Part shown: positions 1 through 8,974 of the stretch, piece by piece
Position numbering within the stretch: position 1 is the stretch's first letter
How the letters are laid out: each line of letters begins with the position of its first letter
Source of the DNA: Ophiothrix spiculata
Lineage: Eukaryota; Echinodermata; Ophiuroidea; Amphilepidida; Ophiotrichidae
NCBI GenBank assembly: GCA_000969725.1
Contig: JXSR01S015757.1
Length of the DNA: 25,172 nucleotides
Strand: one strand, 5' to 3'
The notes under the pieces: generated by a model
Database searches by the model: none
What the model was told of the DNA's origin: nothing
Seen by the model: the letters and a program-made list of their open reading frames with translations, nothing else
Position numbers and translations under genes: made by a program

Positions 1-513
1 ATTAAGTTATATGACAGTTAGATTGAATTCAACTTTGGACACTACAAACCATCATGAGAACAAACAGTGGTTTTGGTCTTAACATTAAGTTATATTATAG
101 ATAGATTGATTTCAACTTTACAAACCATCATGAGAACAAACAGTGGTTTTGGTTTTAACATCACGTTATATGACAGTTAGATTGAATTCAACTTTGGACA
201 CTACAAACCATCATGAGAACAAACAATGGTTTTGTTATTAACACCAAGTTATATTACAGGTATATTGAATTCAACTTTTGACACTACAAACCATTATGAG
301 AACAAACAGTGGTTTTGGTCTTGACACCAAGTTATATTACAGTTAGATTGAATTCAACTTGGGCACAACAAACCATCATGAGAACAAACAGTGGTTTTGG
401 TCTTAACATCAAGTTTTATTACAGTTAGATTGAATTCAACTTTGGACACTACAAACCGTCATGAGAATAATCAGTGGTTTTGGTCTTAACATCAAGTTAT
501 ATTACAAGTAGAT
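1..513. repeat. 83-bp tandem repeat array (six copies plus a partial one)
   Basis: Six consecutive units begin at about 1, 84, 160, 243, 326 and 408, with a seventh partial unit from 491. Most are 82-83 bp. The second is about 7 bp shorter because the 'ggacact' segment is missing. Each unit carries 'agattgaattcaacttt', 'caaaccatcatgagaacaaa' and 'agtggttttggtctt'. The seventh unit breaks off at 513, where the SINE begins, and its continuation 'tagattgaattca' reappears at 733. No coding potential was seen. This is a minisatellite-like array of moderate divergence. Confidence 0.93.
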
Positions 514-732
514 GGGAGCGTGCCCGAGCATTAGAGCACGGAGCACGGGTCTCATAATACAAAGATTGTGGGTTTGAGCCCCGGGCCGAGCGTTTTTCGT
601 TTCCTTGGGCAAGAAACCTTACTCTACTTGCTCCGTGGTCAGACAGTCACATAAAGCCTTGGGTCCACTGTACAAATAGACTCCATCATGGGTATGCATG
701 TTATGCAAGTACTTGTATCGTTTATTGATTGA
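514..732 (+). mobile_element. tRNA-derived SINE inserted in the satellite array
   Basis: The 5' part resembles a class II tRNA. A box-A-like segment 'gtgcccgagcat' lies at 520-531, and a near-perfect box B 'ggtttgagccc' at 571-581 (consensus GGTTCRANNCC). About 50 bp separate them. The body contains 'cttgggcaag' at 604-613, a string of the type found in conserved SINE central domains. The 3' end is 'tttattgatt', a short repeat-like tail. Short direct repeats 'tagat' at 509-513 and 733-737 could be a target-site duplication. It is not a functional tRNA gene, because the acceptor end does not fold. The exact family cannot be assigned without a repeat library. Confidence 0.8.
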
Positions 733-737
733 TAGAT

Positions 738-859
738 TGAATTCATATTTGGATGTATGGCACTGCATCATAAGAATTCTAAACTACAAGACAATTGATA
801 AAACGTTGGATCATGAATAATGTACAAGATCGTTATATCATGTTGATCCGGTGTGTCAC
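738..859. other. Unique AT-rich sequence between SINE and TRIM remnant
   Basis: The first part, about 738-750, continues the interrupted 83-bp satellite unit. The rest shows no ORF, no tandem structure and no recognisable similarity to the NHL part of the neighbouring TRIM copies. The propeller-coding half of TRIM copy 1 should lie here but is absent. Confidence 0.5.
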
Positions 860-1169
860 ATTTGATTTTTCAGACACCCTCCTGACCATTTTTTGTTTTA
901 AAAATCAATTTGCCATTTCCATTTTTGGGTTAGAACCTTTTTGCTGAAATTGATCCCAGATCTATTCTAATTTCACTTTTGTTACTTGGTCTAAATTTGA
1001 TTTCACTGAATTCTTTACTAAGAACTCCATTAATCGTTGCCTTTTGTAAGTTTGTTAGTGTTTTACACAGGGTAGTATGATTTAAAGCCAAATCATATTT
1101 GGAACCTGAACTGATGACTTGGTTAGCATTCGTTATAGCATTAGTAAGCTCAGTTTTCTTTTCAATATA

Positions 1170-1385
1170 CCCTATTCACTCGTCCAATTCAACTATGTAT
1201 TTTCCGAATGTATGTCACTGTAGGATTGTGTTATTTCATACTAGGTTGCCAAAAATGATGTCAAAATACTTTTATAATGCTTAGTCATAGAGTAGGGTGA
1301 TTTGTCAAACTATTGAAAGTTGGAATATTTAAAAAATTAAAGGTTTGTCAGTCGGAAAATAGTTGAATTGGACGAGTGGATAGGG
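1170..1385. mobile_element. 216-bp MITE with TA target duplication inside TRIM copy 1
   Basis: The terminal inverted repeats are about 34 bp. The left end reads 'ccctattcactcgtccaatt' and the reverse complement of the right end reads 'ccctatccactcgtccaatt'. The match continues through 'caacta' to 'ttttccg' with a 4-bp gap. Both ends abut TA (1168-1169 and 1386-1387), the target of Tc1/mariner-type elements. There is no internal coding capacity, so it is non-autonomous. It splits the coiled-coil region of TRIM copy 1 and supplies that ORF's last 16 codons and stop. Confidence 0.85.
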
Positions 1386-2248
1386 TAATCTAACTTTAAA
1401 AAACTTGATTTTTCAAATTTTTCTGTCCGTATTAGAGATAACTTACTTGTCATTTTCTTATAGCTTCTTTCAATTGCCTCCAGATAAGCCTTCTTTTCCT
1501 CATCTACTTGTTTCTTAATGTTGTCAATAGATTTAGCAAGGTTCATTTCAGTCTCCTCGGTGTTCACAATGACATTTGTTATATGTTGAGTCAAACCCTT
1601 GCAATTTGCAATCAGTGTCTCAATCTCTTTAACTTGATCCTCATTTGCAATTTTTATTGTAGTGTAGTCATGATCTGGATGCCAGTGGTCCATTACCGTG
1701 CAGTCTCTGCAGATGGGAATGCTACACGTCCTACAAAACCATTTAAGGGCTTGATCCTCGTGTTGCTGGCAATTTTCCTCTCTTACCACTTTATTCATCC
1801 TTGTGTGTCCAGATTGAAGCTCCTCGATTGTTAAGACTGTGTGTGCTTTAAGTGGTTTTATAGTGTGATGCAAACTGATGCATAGTTGACAGAGAAACCC
1901 ATTGCAATCCATACATCGTGCCAATATATCTTGACCTTCAGCTCCACAGCTAACACATGGCTTCCTAATATTCCCCTTCTTGCTCACTGCCTTGTTGTCT
2001 TTAAGCTGGTTAATCAAAAAATTGTCCTTGAATCCTTCTACCCCATGTGATGGTAATGGTGTCTCCTCTTTACACACTGGACACACAAAGATTCCAGGAG
2101 GATGCTTGACTTTCTTCAGACATATTAGGCAAAAGGAATGAAGGCACGGCAGAGCTTTTGGGGTGTCCATTTCTGACAGACAAATCCAGCACTCGGTGAG
2201 ACTGGTCAGTCTATCTTGTGATGGGGAAGTAAATTGACTGTATGCCAT
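1337..2248 (-). CDS. Truncated TRIM protein: RING, B-box 1, B-box 2, partial coiled coil (303 aa)
   Basis: This is the open part of TRIM copy 1. The C3HC4 RING uses C20, C23, C35, H37, C40, C43, C56 and C59. B-box 1 spans about 98-136 (C98-x2-C101, C112-x2-C115, C120-x2-C123, H127, H136). B-box 2 spans about 160-193 (C160, H163, C172, C175, C180, C183, H188, H193). A coiled coil starts near 200. Residues 288-303 come from the terminal inverted repeat of the inserted MITE, not from the gene. The start at 2248 (MAYS) is supported because copy 2 has the same MAYS start at 10914. The RING implies E3 ubiquitin-ligase activity by family knowledge. Without NHL it would lack its substrate-recognition part and might act as a dominant interfering form or do nothing. 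Whether it is expressed cannot be told from sequence. Confidence 0.7.
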   Translation of the reverse strand: MAYSQFTSPSQDRLTSLTECWICLSEMDTPKALPCLHSFCLICLKKVKHPPGIFVCPVCKEETPLPSHGVEGFKDNFLINQLKDNKAVSKKGNIRKPCVSCGAEGQDILARCMDCNGFLCQLCISLHHTIKPLKAHTVLTIEELQSGHTRMNKVVREENCQQHEDQALKWFCRTCSIPICRDCTVMDHWHPDHDYTTIKIANEDQVKEIETLIANCKGLTQHITNVIVNTEETEMNLAKSIDNIKKQVDEEKKAYLEAIERSYKKMTSKLSLIRTEKFEKSSFLKLDYPIHSSNSTIFRLTNL

Positions 2249-2365
2249 TTTTTGTGGTGGTGGTGGTTTGTGGGTGGGTATGTTTTGTTAGGGGTGTGAT
2301 GGGGTGGTTGTGTGTGGGTGAGGTTTGTCAGAGTGGTATTTGTAATGTCCCAAGATTTGAACTGT
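2249..2365 (-). promoter_or_regulatory. CA-rich 5' leader of TRIM copy 1 with an acceptor-like site
   Basis: Immediately upstream of the MAYS start the minus strand is almost free of G, with runs of ACC/CCA and CACACA from 2249 to about 2333. The plus strand is correspondingly GGT/GGG rich. Around 2366 the minus strand reads 'cgtctttatacag/acagt', a plausible 3' splice site, so the start codon could lie in an exon beginning near 2365. This is inferred from motif only; there is no transcript evidence. Confidence 0.35.
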
Positions 2366-2589
2366 CTGTATAAAGACGTAAATAAACATACATTTAAAAT
2401 TATACTACAAGTACTCTGTTAATGGATCAAATAGTTTAACAATTTACCTAACATGTGATATTTAAGGATCAGTAATTTACTCTTATTCTCAATAAAATGT
2501 GACAAATATAACAATCAAAATGATAAAAGTGTAAAATATTGTTTCTTAATTCAGTGATACTCATGCAGAAGTTTTGGAACCTATATATC

Positions 2590-2750
2590 TAGTTCTCAAA
2601 CTTTGCACCTTAAATGTTCCGTTTGCTCAAAGATTTTAATGTTAACATTCTTTGTCTTCTTCTGGTTATAGAAAGCATCACATCATGATTTGTTTTCTGT
2701 AGAATATACAATCTGAAGAAGAAAAAGAGGGAGAAAAAAGAAAGAACAAT
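2590..2750 (-). promoter_or_regulatory. Conserved upstream block of TRIM copy 1 with polypyrimidine-CAG
   Basis: On the minus strand a roughly 30-nt pyrimidine-rich tract (2716-2747) runs into 'cttcttcag/attg' at 2715-2709, which looks like a strong 3' splice site. The following 100 bp, including 'gagcaaacggaacat', is similar to the block upstream of TRIM copy 2 ('gagcaaacagaacat' near 11417-11431). A related polypyrimidine-CAG lies upstream of copy 3 (22133-22135). Conservation next to all three copies suggests a shared 5' UTR exon or promoter-proximal element. The splice donor is not evident. Confidence 0.45.
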
Positions 2751-4643
2751 TACTAAATTAGTTTAAAAGCTATTTAAGGAATACAAAACAATATTTTTTT
2801 AACTATTTCATGTGGGATTCCACAGGGTTCTATGTCAGGCTGGATTTTATTGGATGCCTTCATTGTAATTTCTAACAGTCTTAGATTTTAAAACATAGAA
2901 TTAACCTGTATCAGTGTATTGGCCTTGCATAGTAGTTGAGTTCCACAGGGTTATACATTAGGCTTGACTTTATAAGATGCTGTAAGCGTATTTTCAACTT
3001 GTCTCATTTTATCATAGATTAAAGACCATAGACCCCACCTATATCAGTGTGTATACCATGGAGTATGTGTGATATTCAACAGGGTTCTACACTAGATGGG
3101 CTTGATTAGATATTTAATTTTATATAAGCCATATAAGATACTTGTGATTTGATTGGTTAACAGGCATTCATTATTTTTTTACTCAGCTAAAAAACAAGTT
3201 CAATTCCATACTAAAATGTCATATCTATCACATAGTATTGTATAAGTGTCTTACCTAGAGTTCATACATGATATGTATCATAGAAAATACCGCTAGTTTA
3301 GTCCAATTTGACCTCTGAAACATCCACAAAGCTTCATGATAGAACTGTCAAACAGCCTGCTAATTTCAATCTGACAATTGACCTTTTTGACCTAGTCACA
3401 TGATTAAACTATAGACTGCACATTTCACTATTTATAGATGGTCATTTGAAATGAGCTAGAAAGCAGGTTAGAAGTTTAACCCTAATCCTGATAAAACTTA
3501 CTTTCGCTCACTGTCAAAGATCATCATAGACGCAGGTTGCATATGGGGACAAAATTGCTGCCCAGGCAAGCAGCCCGTGGTAGCCTAGAATCTTCATATG
3601 AGTTATACAAAACATTTAATTCACGCACTGGAAAAATATTTTCATTTGATGAAAAATGAAATGTTTCATTTAATTTGGCTTCACCTTTTTAAATGGATTA
3701 CTGATCTTATGAACATATTCTTACCATTGCATTCATAATATTCATTATTATTATAACATTTTTTATCATAGATATTAGATTAAAGAATCTACTTGTAACA
3801 GTGTGTTAACCTTGCAGAGCATACTGTGTTCCACAGGGATCTAGACTAGGCCACACTCTATTAGATGTTGCATTTGTTACAAATCTCATTTTTAAGCATA
3901 GCCCTACCTCTATCTTTTTGTCAGTCATACAGATCTGCATTTACTTCATATTCCTCTGGGTTTTCTTGTCAGATGAAGGCTCCAGGCTCCAAGAAGTTTT
4001 ATTGATATGTTTTTGAAGTTTTGACTGAAAGTTGAAAAAGTAGCAATTTATTAGCAAGAGGTAGAGTTTTAATGTATTTTTTTTCTAATTATGGCATTTA
4101 TTCTTAGTATTGTTCAGTCCAACATGACACCAAATTTGATCAAAACATTCCATCATAAAAATTTTAGCACAACACTTGTTAGATATTTAAACAGCTTGTG
4201 TAGTAAAAATGGTGTTTAGAACTTTAAATATATCCACTGAACTTTACACGTAAAAGATGACTAGTGATCTATATAAGATTTGTTTTAGTAGTAGTAGGTA
4301 CCTTAGTCAATAAAGATTACTTTGCTTCATCAATTTCACTGCTTTTTCTAATAATATTTTTTCATGCCTGTACTTTGATGATTATGTGTAGAAAGGCGCA
4401 GTGTTTACAATGACAATTCAAGGCATATTGTTCATGAAGCTTACATTTTGAGTGCTTTTTTTTTGTCATGGTCATGATGATGTTGTCAAAACGTCTATAG
4501 GCATTATTCATATTAATAATATCACATTCTTAAAGCTTAAAACACTCAAATAGATTGTTGGACACAATGGAAACAAAATCTAAACACACCTAAAACTATC
4601 CCTTGGCCTAGTGTAGTTTTAGACACATTTCGAGAAGTGTAAC
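2751..4643. other. Non-coding stretch with a degenerate ~125-bp repeat
   Basis: There is no convincing ORF on either strand. Between 2810 and 3130 a unit of about 123-134 bp recurs, marked by 'ttccacaggg' at 2818 and 2941 and by 'ttcaacaggg' at 3075. A further copy lies at about 3765-3900 ('ttccacaggg' at 3829). Units share 'catagattaaagaacc'-like and 'gtatcagtgtgttaaccttg'-like strings. The remainder is AT-rich unique sequence with homopolymer runs. Confidence 0.6.
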
Positions 4644-4814
4644 AACATGTGGTTACGTGGGACGAGGCTATCAAATCCATCCCGAGTCGTCTGTCACGTG
4701 ACCAATCTAGCGGGTTAAAACCTGACGAAATGTTACAGGGTTAAACGAAACGTAGTTTGCTCTAAACAAGTCCAGTAAACTGATTTAATCTTCACTTATG
4801 TAAACATGTGGTTA
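4644..4814 (+). mobile_element. 147-bp insertion with 12-bp TSD and a hammerhead-like core (Penelope pseudo-LTR remnant?)
   Basis: The exact 12-bp direct repeat 'aacatgtggtta' occurs at 4644-4655 and 4803-4814 and encloses 147 bp of noticeably higher GC. Inside is the order CTGACGA (4722-4728), GAAAC (4747-4751), GTA (4752-4754). The flanking AAAC (4718-4721) and GTTT (4755-4758) can pair as a stem I, extended by AGC/GCT around an internal loop. This is the layout of a hammerhead ribozyme, but stem II is poor: only GTT/AAC pair, leaving three unpaired bases. The words 'gtcacgtgac' and 'ctagcgggt' recall the pseudo-LTRs of the Penelope-like fragment at 18799-19383, which carry 'gtcacatgac' and 'ctagcgggt'. 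Insertion is well supported; family and activity are inferred. Confidence 0.6.
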
Positions 4815-4863
4815 GAATTTAAACAGTGATGTCACTCTTTAATCACAATTTAAATACTTATTA

Positions 4864-5323
4864 GGCCAAATAAAAAAACAAGTTTGTTTCTGGTAACATG
4901 CTTGAAAAGTACAATGCGGTACACGGCTTTTTTTTTTTTTGCAATGCAATATGCGGAATTTCTTTTTTTTTTTAACCAAAAATGCAGAAAGAAAAACACA
5001 TAAAACAATGCTCTTAGTTTCTATTATTATATATTAATATCATTATTAACCATAAAAGTTTTGTTTATAACTTTAGCCGCCCTTGGTTTCTCTTTCATGT
5101 TCAATAATACAACATGCGACTTGTGTTGTTCGGGTTTTGTTGCATCTTTGTTTGTTTTTACGCAAGTCTCCAGTAAGCTATTTCACAGAATCGTTTTATT
5201 TATCAACAATAAGATTTTTTTTGATACGAAATACAAAAAAACCCACAAATTAATGCGGGAAATATGTAACTTAACAGAAACTCGCGCGGGTTACCAGAAA
5301 CAAACTTGTTTCTTTTTTTGGCC
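4864..5323. mobile_element. 460-bp Harbinger-like MITE with TTA target duplication
   Basis: The left end reads 'ggccaaataaaaaaacaagt' and the reverse complement of the right end 'ggccaaaaaaagaaacaagt'. Both continue as 'ttgtttctggtaac', giving inverted repeats of about 34 bp. TTA lies on both outer sides (4861-4863 and 5324-5326). A 3-bp TWA duplication and GGCC-type termini fit the PIF/Harbinger class. There is no transposase. An 88-codon open frame inside it begins within AT-rich filler and ends in the right repeat, so it is not a gene. Confidence 0.75.
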
Positions 5324-5326
5324 TTA

Positions 5327-6175
5327 GTGTTAAATATTTTTTAGAATACGGCCCAGTGTTTTCAAGATTTGTACCAAATTGATGCTTTTATGAATTATGT
5401 CAATGAGTCTCCTGTGAGGCTAAATAAAAAGATGATTATAAATTAAAAGTGACATATTCATAATTAAATGTTAATATGTAATATGTTTATTTTTATTTTC
5501 ATTTTTTAACTAAGAAAGGTGTTGTCTTATAGTCAAGTTATCATCAAAATTATGTCTTGGATTAACATTTTGGTCTTTTCTAATAGTCATCTTTTAGATG
5601 GCCGAAAGAAAGGGTGGCTCATGGAGGGGATATTTTTGCCAGTGTCATTAAAAAAAAAAAAGAAAGTCTGAAATTAAATTCATGTTCAGCATTTCGACCA
5701 TTTGACACGCTCAGTAAAAATCAAACATGCACGGGCAAAGAGGGGGTGGGGTGGTGACGTGAGACAAATCCATTTTTTGTAGCCTAATGGGAAAACAAGG
5801 ATTTATCAAAACTCAACCTACCTTTGTGTGGTATCCACCCTCTCAGCAGCACAATCAATGGTGAAATGTGTTATAATTAATCCAACGATGACTGACAAGA
5901 TAGTAAACTTAAACATGAGTTAACTTCTACTGGAAACACTCCATTAGTAGGCCTTTAGCCATCCATATAAAGATCAGAAAAAGAAAATTAGATAGCAATA
6001 TCTATATTCCTGCAATTGATGTTTGATCTGACTATCTGAGCCAATACTTCTAACAGGAGTCCGTTTATCAATGCATCATAATGCAGATAACCGTAGAAAT
6101 ATTCATGTCAAGGATCAAGCTGGTTACTGGCAAACACTTCAGATTATATCACATCAAGATGAATCTTAAACGAGG
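5327..6175. other. Non-coding AT-rich stretch
   Basis: No ORF, inverted-repeat pair or tandem unit stands out. It contains a poly-A run near 5650 and a short G-rich segment 'agagggggtggggtgg' near 5739-5754. Confidence 0.5.
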
Positions 6176-6511
6176 CAAATATTCCTCCCATCTCCTTTGG
6201 TATCTCTTCTAACCTTGGTATCTTCTTGTAGCCTAAATAGGCCTATACCCGTCCGTGTTTTGGTGAAGATTGAACTTTTCACTCAGTTGCAATATGATCC
6301 ATTTCATCAAAAGCTTTGCATGAATCTTGGTTTTCCCCTGACTCAAATATTCCTCCCATCTCCTATGGTATCTTGTCTAAGCTTGGTATCTTCTTGTATC
6401 CTGAAATAGGACTATACCTGTCCTTGTCCATGTTTTGGTGAAGATTGACTCATTCACCCAGTTGCAATATGATCCTCTTCATCAAAAACATGATTGCATG
6501 AATTTGAGTTT
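6176..6511 (+). repeat. 168-bp tandem duplication
   Basis: 'caaatattcctcccatctcc' recurs at 6176 and 6344, a period of 168 bp. The two copies stay similar through 'ttggtatcttcttgta', 'tgttttggtgaagattga' and 'agttgcaatatgatcc'. The 70-codon open frame across it is a by-product of the repeat. Confidence 0.85.
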
Positions 6512-6915
6512 CCCCTTCCTTACACCTTTCACTTTATTGTTCCCCTGGTAATAAATCAGTGGGTTGATGTTCCCTGGAATAACCTCTGGAGCTCTTATCT
6601 TGAACTTGGAGGTTAGGGAGAGGCAAGAGCCCGGGATGAGGGAGCCATCAAAAACATTGCATGAATCTGGGTTTCGCTGACTTATACCTTTGGTTTTATT
6701 GTTCCTTGTAATTGGTACTTGGTAATAATTCAGTGGGTTGATGTTCCCTGGAATAACCTCGATTTTTAATGGTTTGGTCTAGGGAACTGAGAATCAGTCT
6801 GCAAGTTTTGGGGTAAATTTGCCATTCTGAATAAAACATTCTAACCTCGATTTCTAATGGTTTGTCTAGGGAACTGATAAAATTTTTGGGGTAAATTTGC
6901 TGTTCTGAATAAAAA
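6496..6915 (+). repeat. Further duplicated segments next to the 168-bp repeat
   Basis: A block starting 'gcatgaat' and containing 'cagtgggttgatgttccctg' and 'gaataacctc' occurs at about 6496-6584 and 6659-6761. A second block, 'aacctcgatt' with 'tctagggaactga' and 'ttggggtaaatttg', occurs at about 6756-6835 and 6841-6915. The 75-codon minus-strand frame here is a repeat artefact. Related 'catgaatctaagttttcccc' appears again near 7312. Confidence 0.75.
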
Positions 6916-8030
6916 TTTCTCAAATTTTGCTAAAAATTGGTTGATTTTTTTTTAAGAACTAATAATTAAAAAATGAGAATTGTGCTTAAAATTAGGGTCT
7001 ATGTAGCAACAGTTAGGATGTGAAAAGGGGTTCTTTAGGGCCACACAAACCCGTACCAACTTTCTATATATGTCAATGTCTCACGTGATGCCACAGCTAG
7101 ATTCTGTCAAATTGGCCGTGATGAGTCCCCTGTGGTTAATATGGTCTGTTTTGAATGCTATGAGTGTCTTGGAATGCAATAACAGGAAATCCTGGAACTG
7201 AACATAATATCTGTTTGTAGGTGTAGACATCAAAAAATGAGACTCCTTTTGTTTGTCACTTATAGGACAAGATGACATTCAAGCATTTCACTGAACAGAT
7301 CAAAACAAATGCATGAATCTAAGTTTTCCCCACACTTCACACATTATAATACAATAAAGTCACCTGTAAATGTACAGTAGCACCCCCTTTGTATATTGAT
7401 AGAGATGTTTATAAGTATCAGGGTGAAAGGGTCGACATTCGTACTACATAAATCATGTAGAGTTCATAATGTTGTTCATAGTTTTGAAGTCTGTGTGTTG
7501 TTGGAAGCTGTAACATTTGTGCCTAATTCTGAAATAGTACGTTGTCAAATTATAACAATACACTTCAGAACTGTAATATACAGGTGGTGGGTCTTTATTC
7601 AAAAAAGGATAAGGTAACACATTTGTACAGGTACAAAATGATTAGTACCCAACTTTGTGATTTTTTTACAAATCTATATATATATATATTAGCTATACTT
7701 GATTCACAAGAAGACCAATTCAATAGTTTCCATTTCAAAAAGAATTTAGAAAATCATGAATGCTGTTGGATTTTACAAATTTTCTGAAAAGATTATACCT
7801 TTTTGTAATGTTGGCACATCCTTGCATATACTATATACTAAAATGTTCTTTTCTTGTTTGTAAGTTTTACTCATCTAATGCTAGCTCAGAAAATCTCTTG
7901 ATTAATAGTCTTTTTCCAGGAGATTTAAAATGTTGTATAGTTGTACCCACAAAATGGCCACCATGACAAAACTGCTGACTGCCTCTAAAATATAAACTGT
8001 TACAATGGTATGATATATTTTAAACAAATA
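6916..8030. other. Non-coding stretch
   Basis: Several short open frames exist (about 65-81 codons), but they overlap one another and look like ordinary AT-rich sequence. None shows a recognisable domain. A (TA)n run lies at about 7677-7689. Confidence 0.45.
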
Positions 8031-8496
8031 CAATTGAATACGCTAGAATAAGAACATCCCAACTCCATAGCTGCCTTTTGTTTAATCATATTTATACAAT
8101 ATAAATGCATAAAAGTTTCTGAAAATGCTTTCACATCACTAAAATAGCATTTCCACGTCAAAATCCTAATCATAGTGTTATATTTGACCTTGTAGTTTAG
8201 TTTTTTAGACATTGTTAGATAATTGTTACTGTACATAATTGCTATATTAAACAGTCATAATAAGAACATCCCAACTCCATGAGCTCTTCTCTGCAACTTT
8301 ATGCTAGGAAAATTATCTAACAATGTCTACAAAGTCAACTACAAGGTCAAATGTGAGACTATGATTGGGATAAAGACATAAAAATGCTTTCTAGTGATTT
8401 GGAAGCATTTCCCGACATTTATATGCATTTATATTTTACATAACTTAACATAAGGCAGCACATGGAGTTGGGATCTTATTCTAGCGTATTCAATTG
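8031..8496. mobile_element. 466-bp element with ~200-bp inverted arms (long-TIR MITE)
   Basis: The left end 'caattgaatacgctagaata' is matched exactly by the reverse complement of the right end. Pairing continues with indels for about 200 bp through 'catcccaactccat', 'tataaatgca', 'tttgaccttgtagtt' and 'gacattgttagataa' on the left and their complements on the right. The centre (about 8226-8310) contains a third copy of the subterminal word 'aataagaacatcccaactcc' at 8259. AATT outside GAATACG on each side could be a 4-bp target duplication or simply part of the repeat. There is no coding sequence; the 78-codon frame in the left arm is incidental. Confidence 0.8.
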
Positions 8497-8974
8497 CTTG
8501 ACACCTGTGGTCAAACTTGGAATGTCCTTAAATCAGCACGTCACATTTTAATGTTCACTTTTTTTTTTATCTCAAGGAGAATATGTGATTGCTCACCCCG
8601 AAAGGGGGAACTTTACTGATGATATCAATTTTGATTTTTTGCAGCATTTTCTAAGCTTTAAAATGACACCTTACTTGTTGAAATTGATCAAGGCGATCAG
8701 AATTTTGCTGGAAATTCTTATTATTCTTTGTATTTTTTGTTGCCTATTTTCACCTACTTCTTGAAAAGTGTTCTGTCGCAAAGTCCCTCTTTTTGGGTGA
8801 GTCATCACATATACAAGGTTTAGGTTTGAATCACGATAAAGGTATATTTGAATTATTGTTTTTCTTGTATGTGGCTACCTCTGATATTAGTTCTGAAATA
8901 AGTATTTCTTAACTTTTCATTAATAAAGGTATTCATTGCTATAGAGTGTTCTCTTTTATGTTTGTTTATAATAT
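8497..8974. other. Non-coding 3' flank of TRIM copy 2
   Basis: No ORF or repeat was recognised. A small hairpin 'ccccgaaaggggg' sits near 8598. No convincing minus-strand polyadenylation hexamer was found close to the stop of copy 2. Confidence 0.4.

Larger units (their letters stand above)
860..2248 (-). pseudogene. TRIM-NHL copy 1: RBCC part kept, NHL lost, split by a MITE
   Basis: This is a broken paralogue of the copies at 8975-10914 and 20874-21815. Segment 2248-1388 encodes RING, two B-boxes and the first part of the coiled coil. A 216-bp MITE (1170-1385) interrupts it. From 1169 down to about 860 the gene resumes with '..LTNAITNANQV..GSKYDLA', '..FSEIKFRPSNKSE' and 'DLGSISA', matching 'VADQVITLGSKYDLA', 'LSEIKFRPSHKS' and 'DLGSISA' of copy 2. 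With one TA of the target duplication removed, the frame reads straight across the empty site with no length change relative to copy 2. It then meets a stop in the linker just before the first NHL repeat, and homology fades near 860. The whole NHL region is missing, so this is not a complete gene. The 5' half may still be expressed; see the separate CDS entry. Confidence 0.85.

Noticed and set aside
514..590. A tRNA gene (boxes A and B present)
   Set aside because: The acceptor stem does not close, and the sequence continues into a SINE-like body and tail within an interrupted repeat unit.
1099..1284. 61-codon plus-strand frame
   Set aside because: It runs from antisense TRIM sequence into the MITE and has no family resemblance.
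1508..1834. 108-codon plus-strand frame
   Set aside because: It is the antisense shadow of the B-box and coiled-coil coding region of TRIM copy 1. The same applies to plus-strand frames at 9252-9455, 9682-9870, 10308-10520, 20847-21140 and 21153-21365.
2818..2860. A LINE reverse transcriptase gene, from the VPQGS-like translation
   Set aside because: Only this motif is present. It recurs every 125 bp and no other RT motif or open frame accompanies it.
5061..5327. 88-codon plus-strand frame
   Set aside because: It lies inside the Harbinger-like MITE, ends in its terminal repeat and has AT-driven composition.
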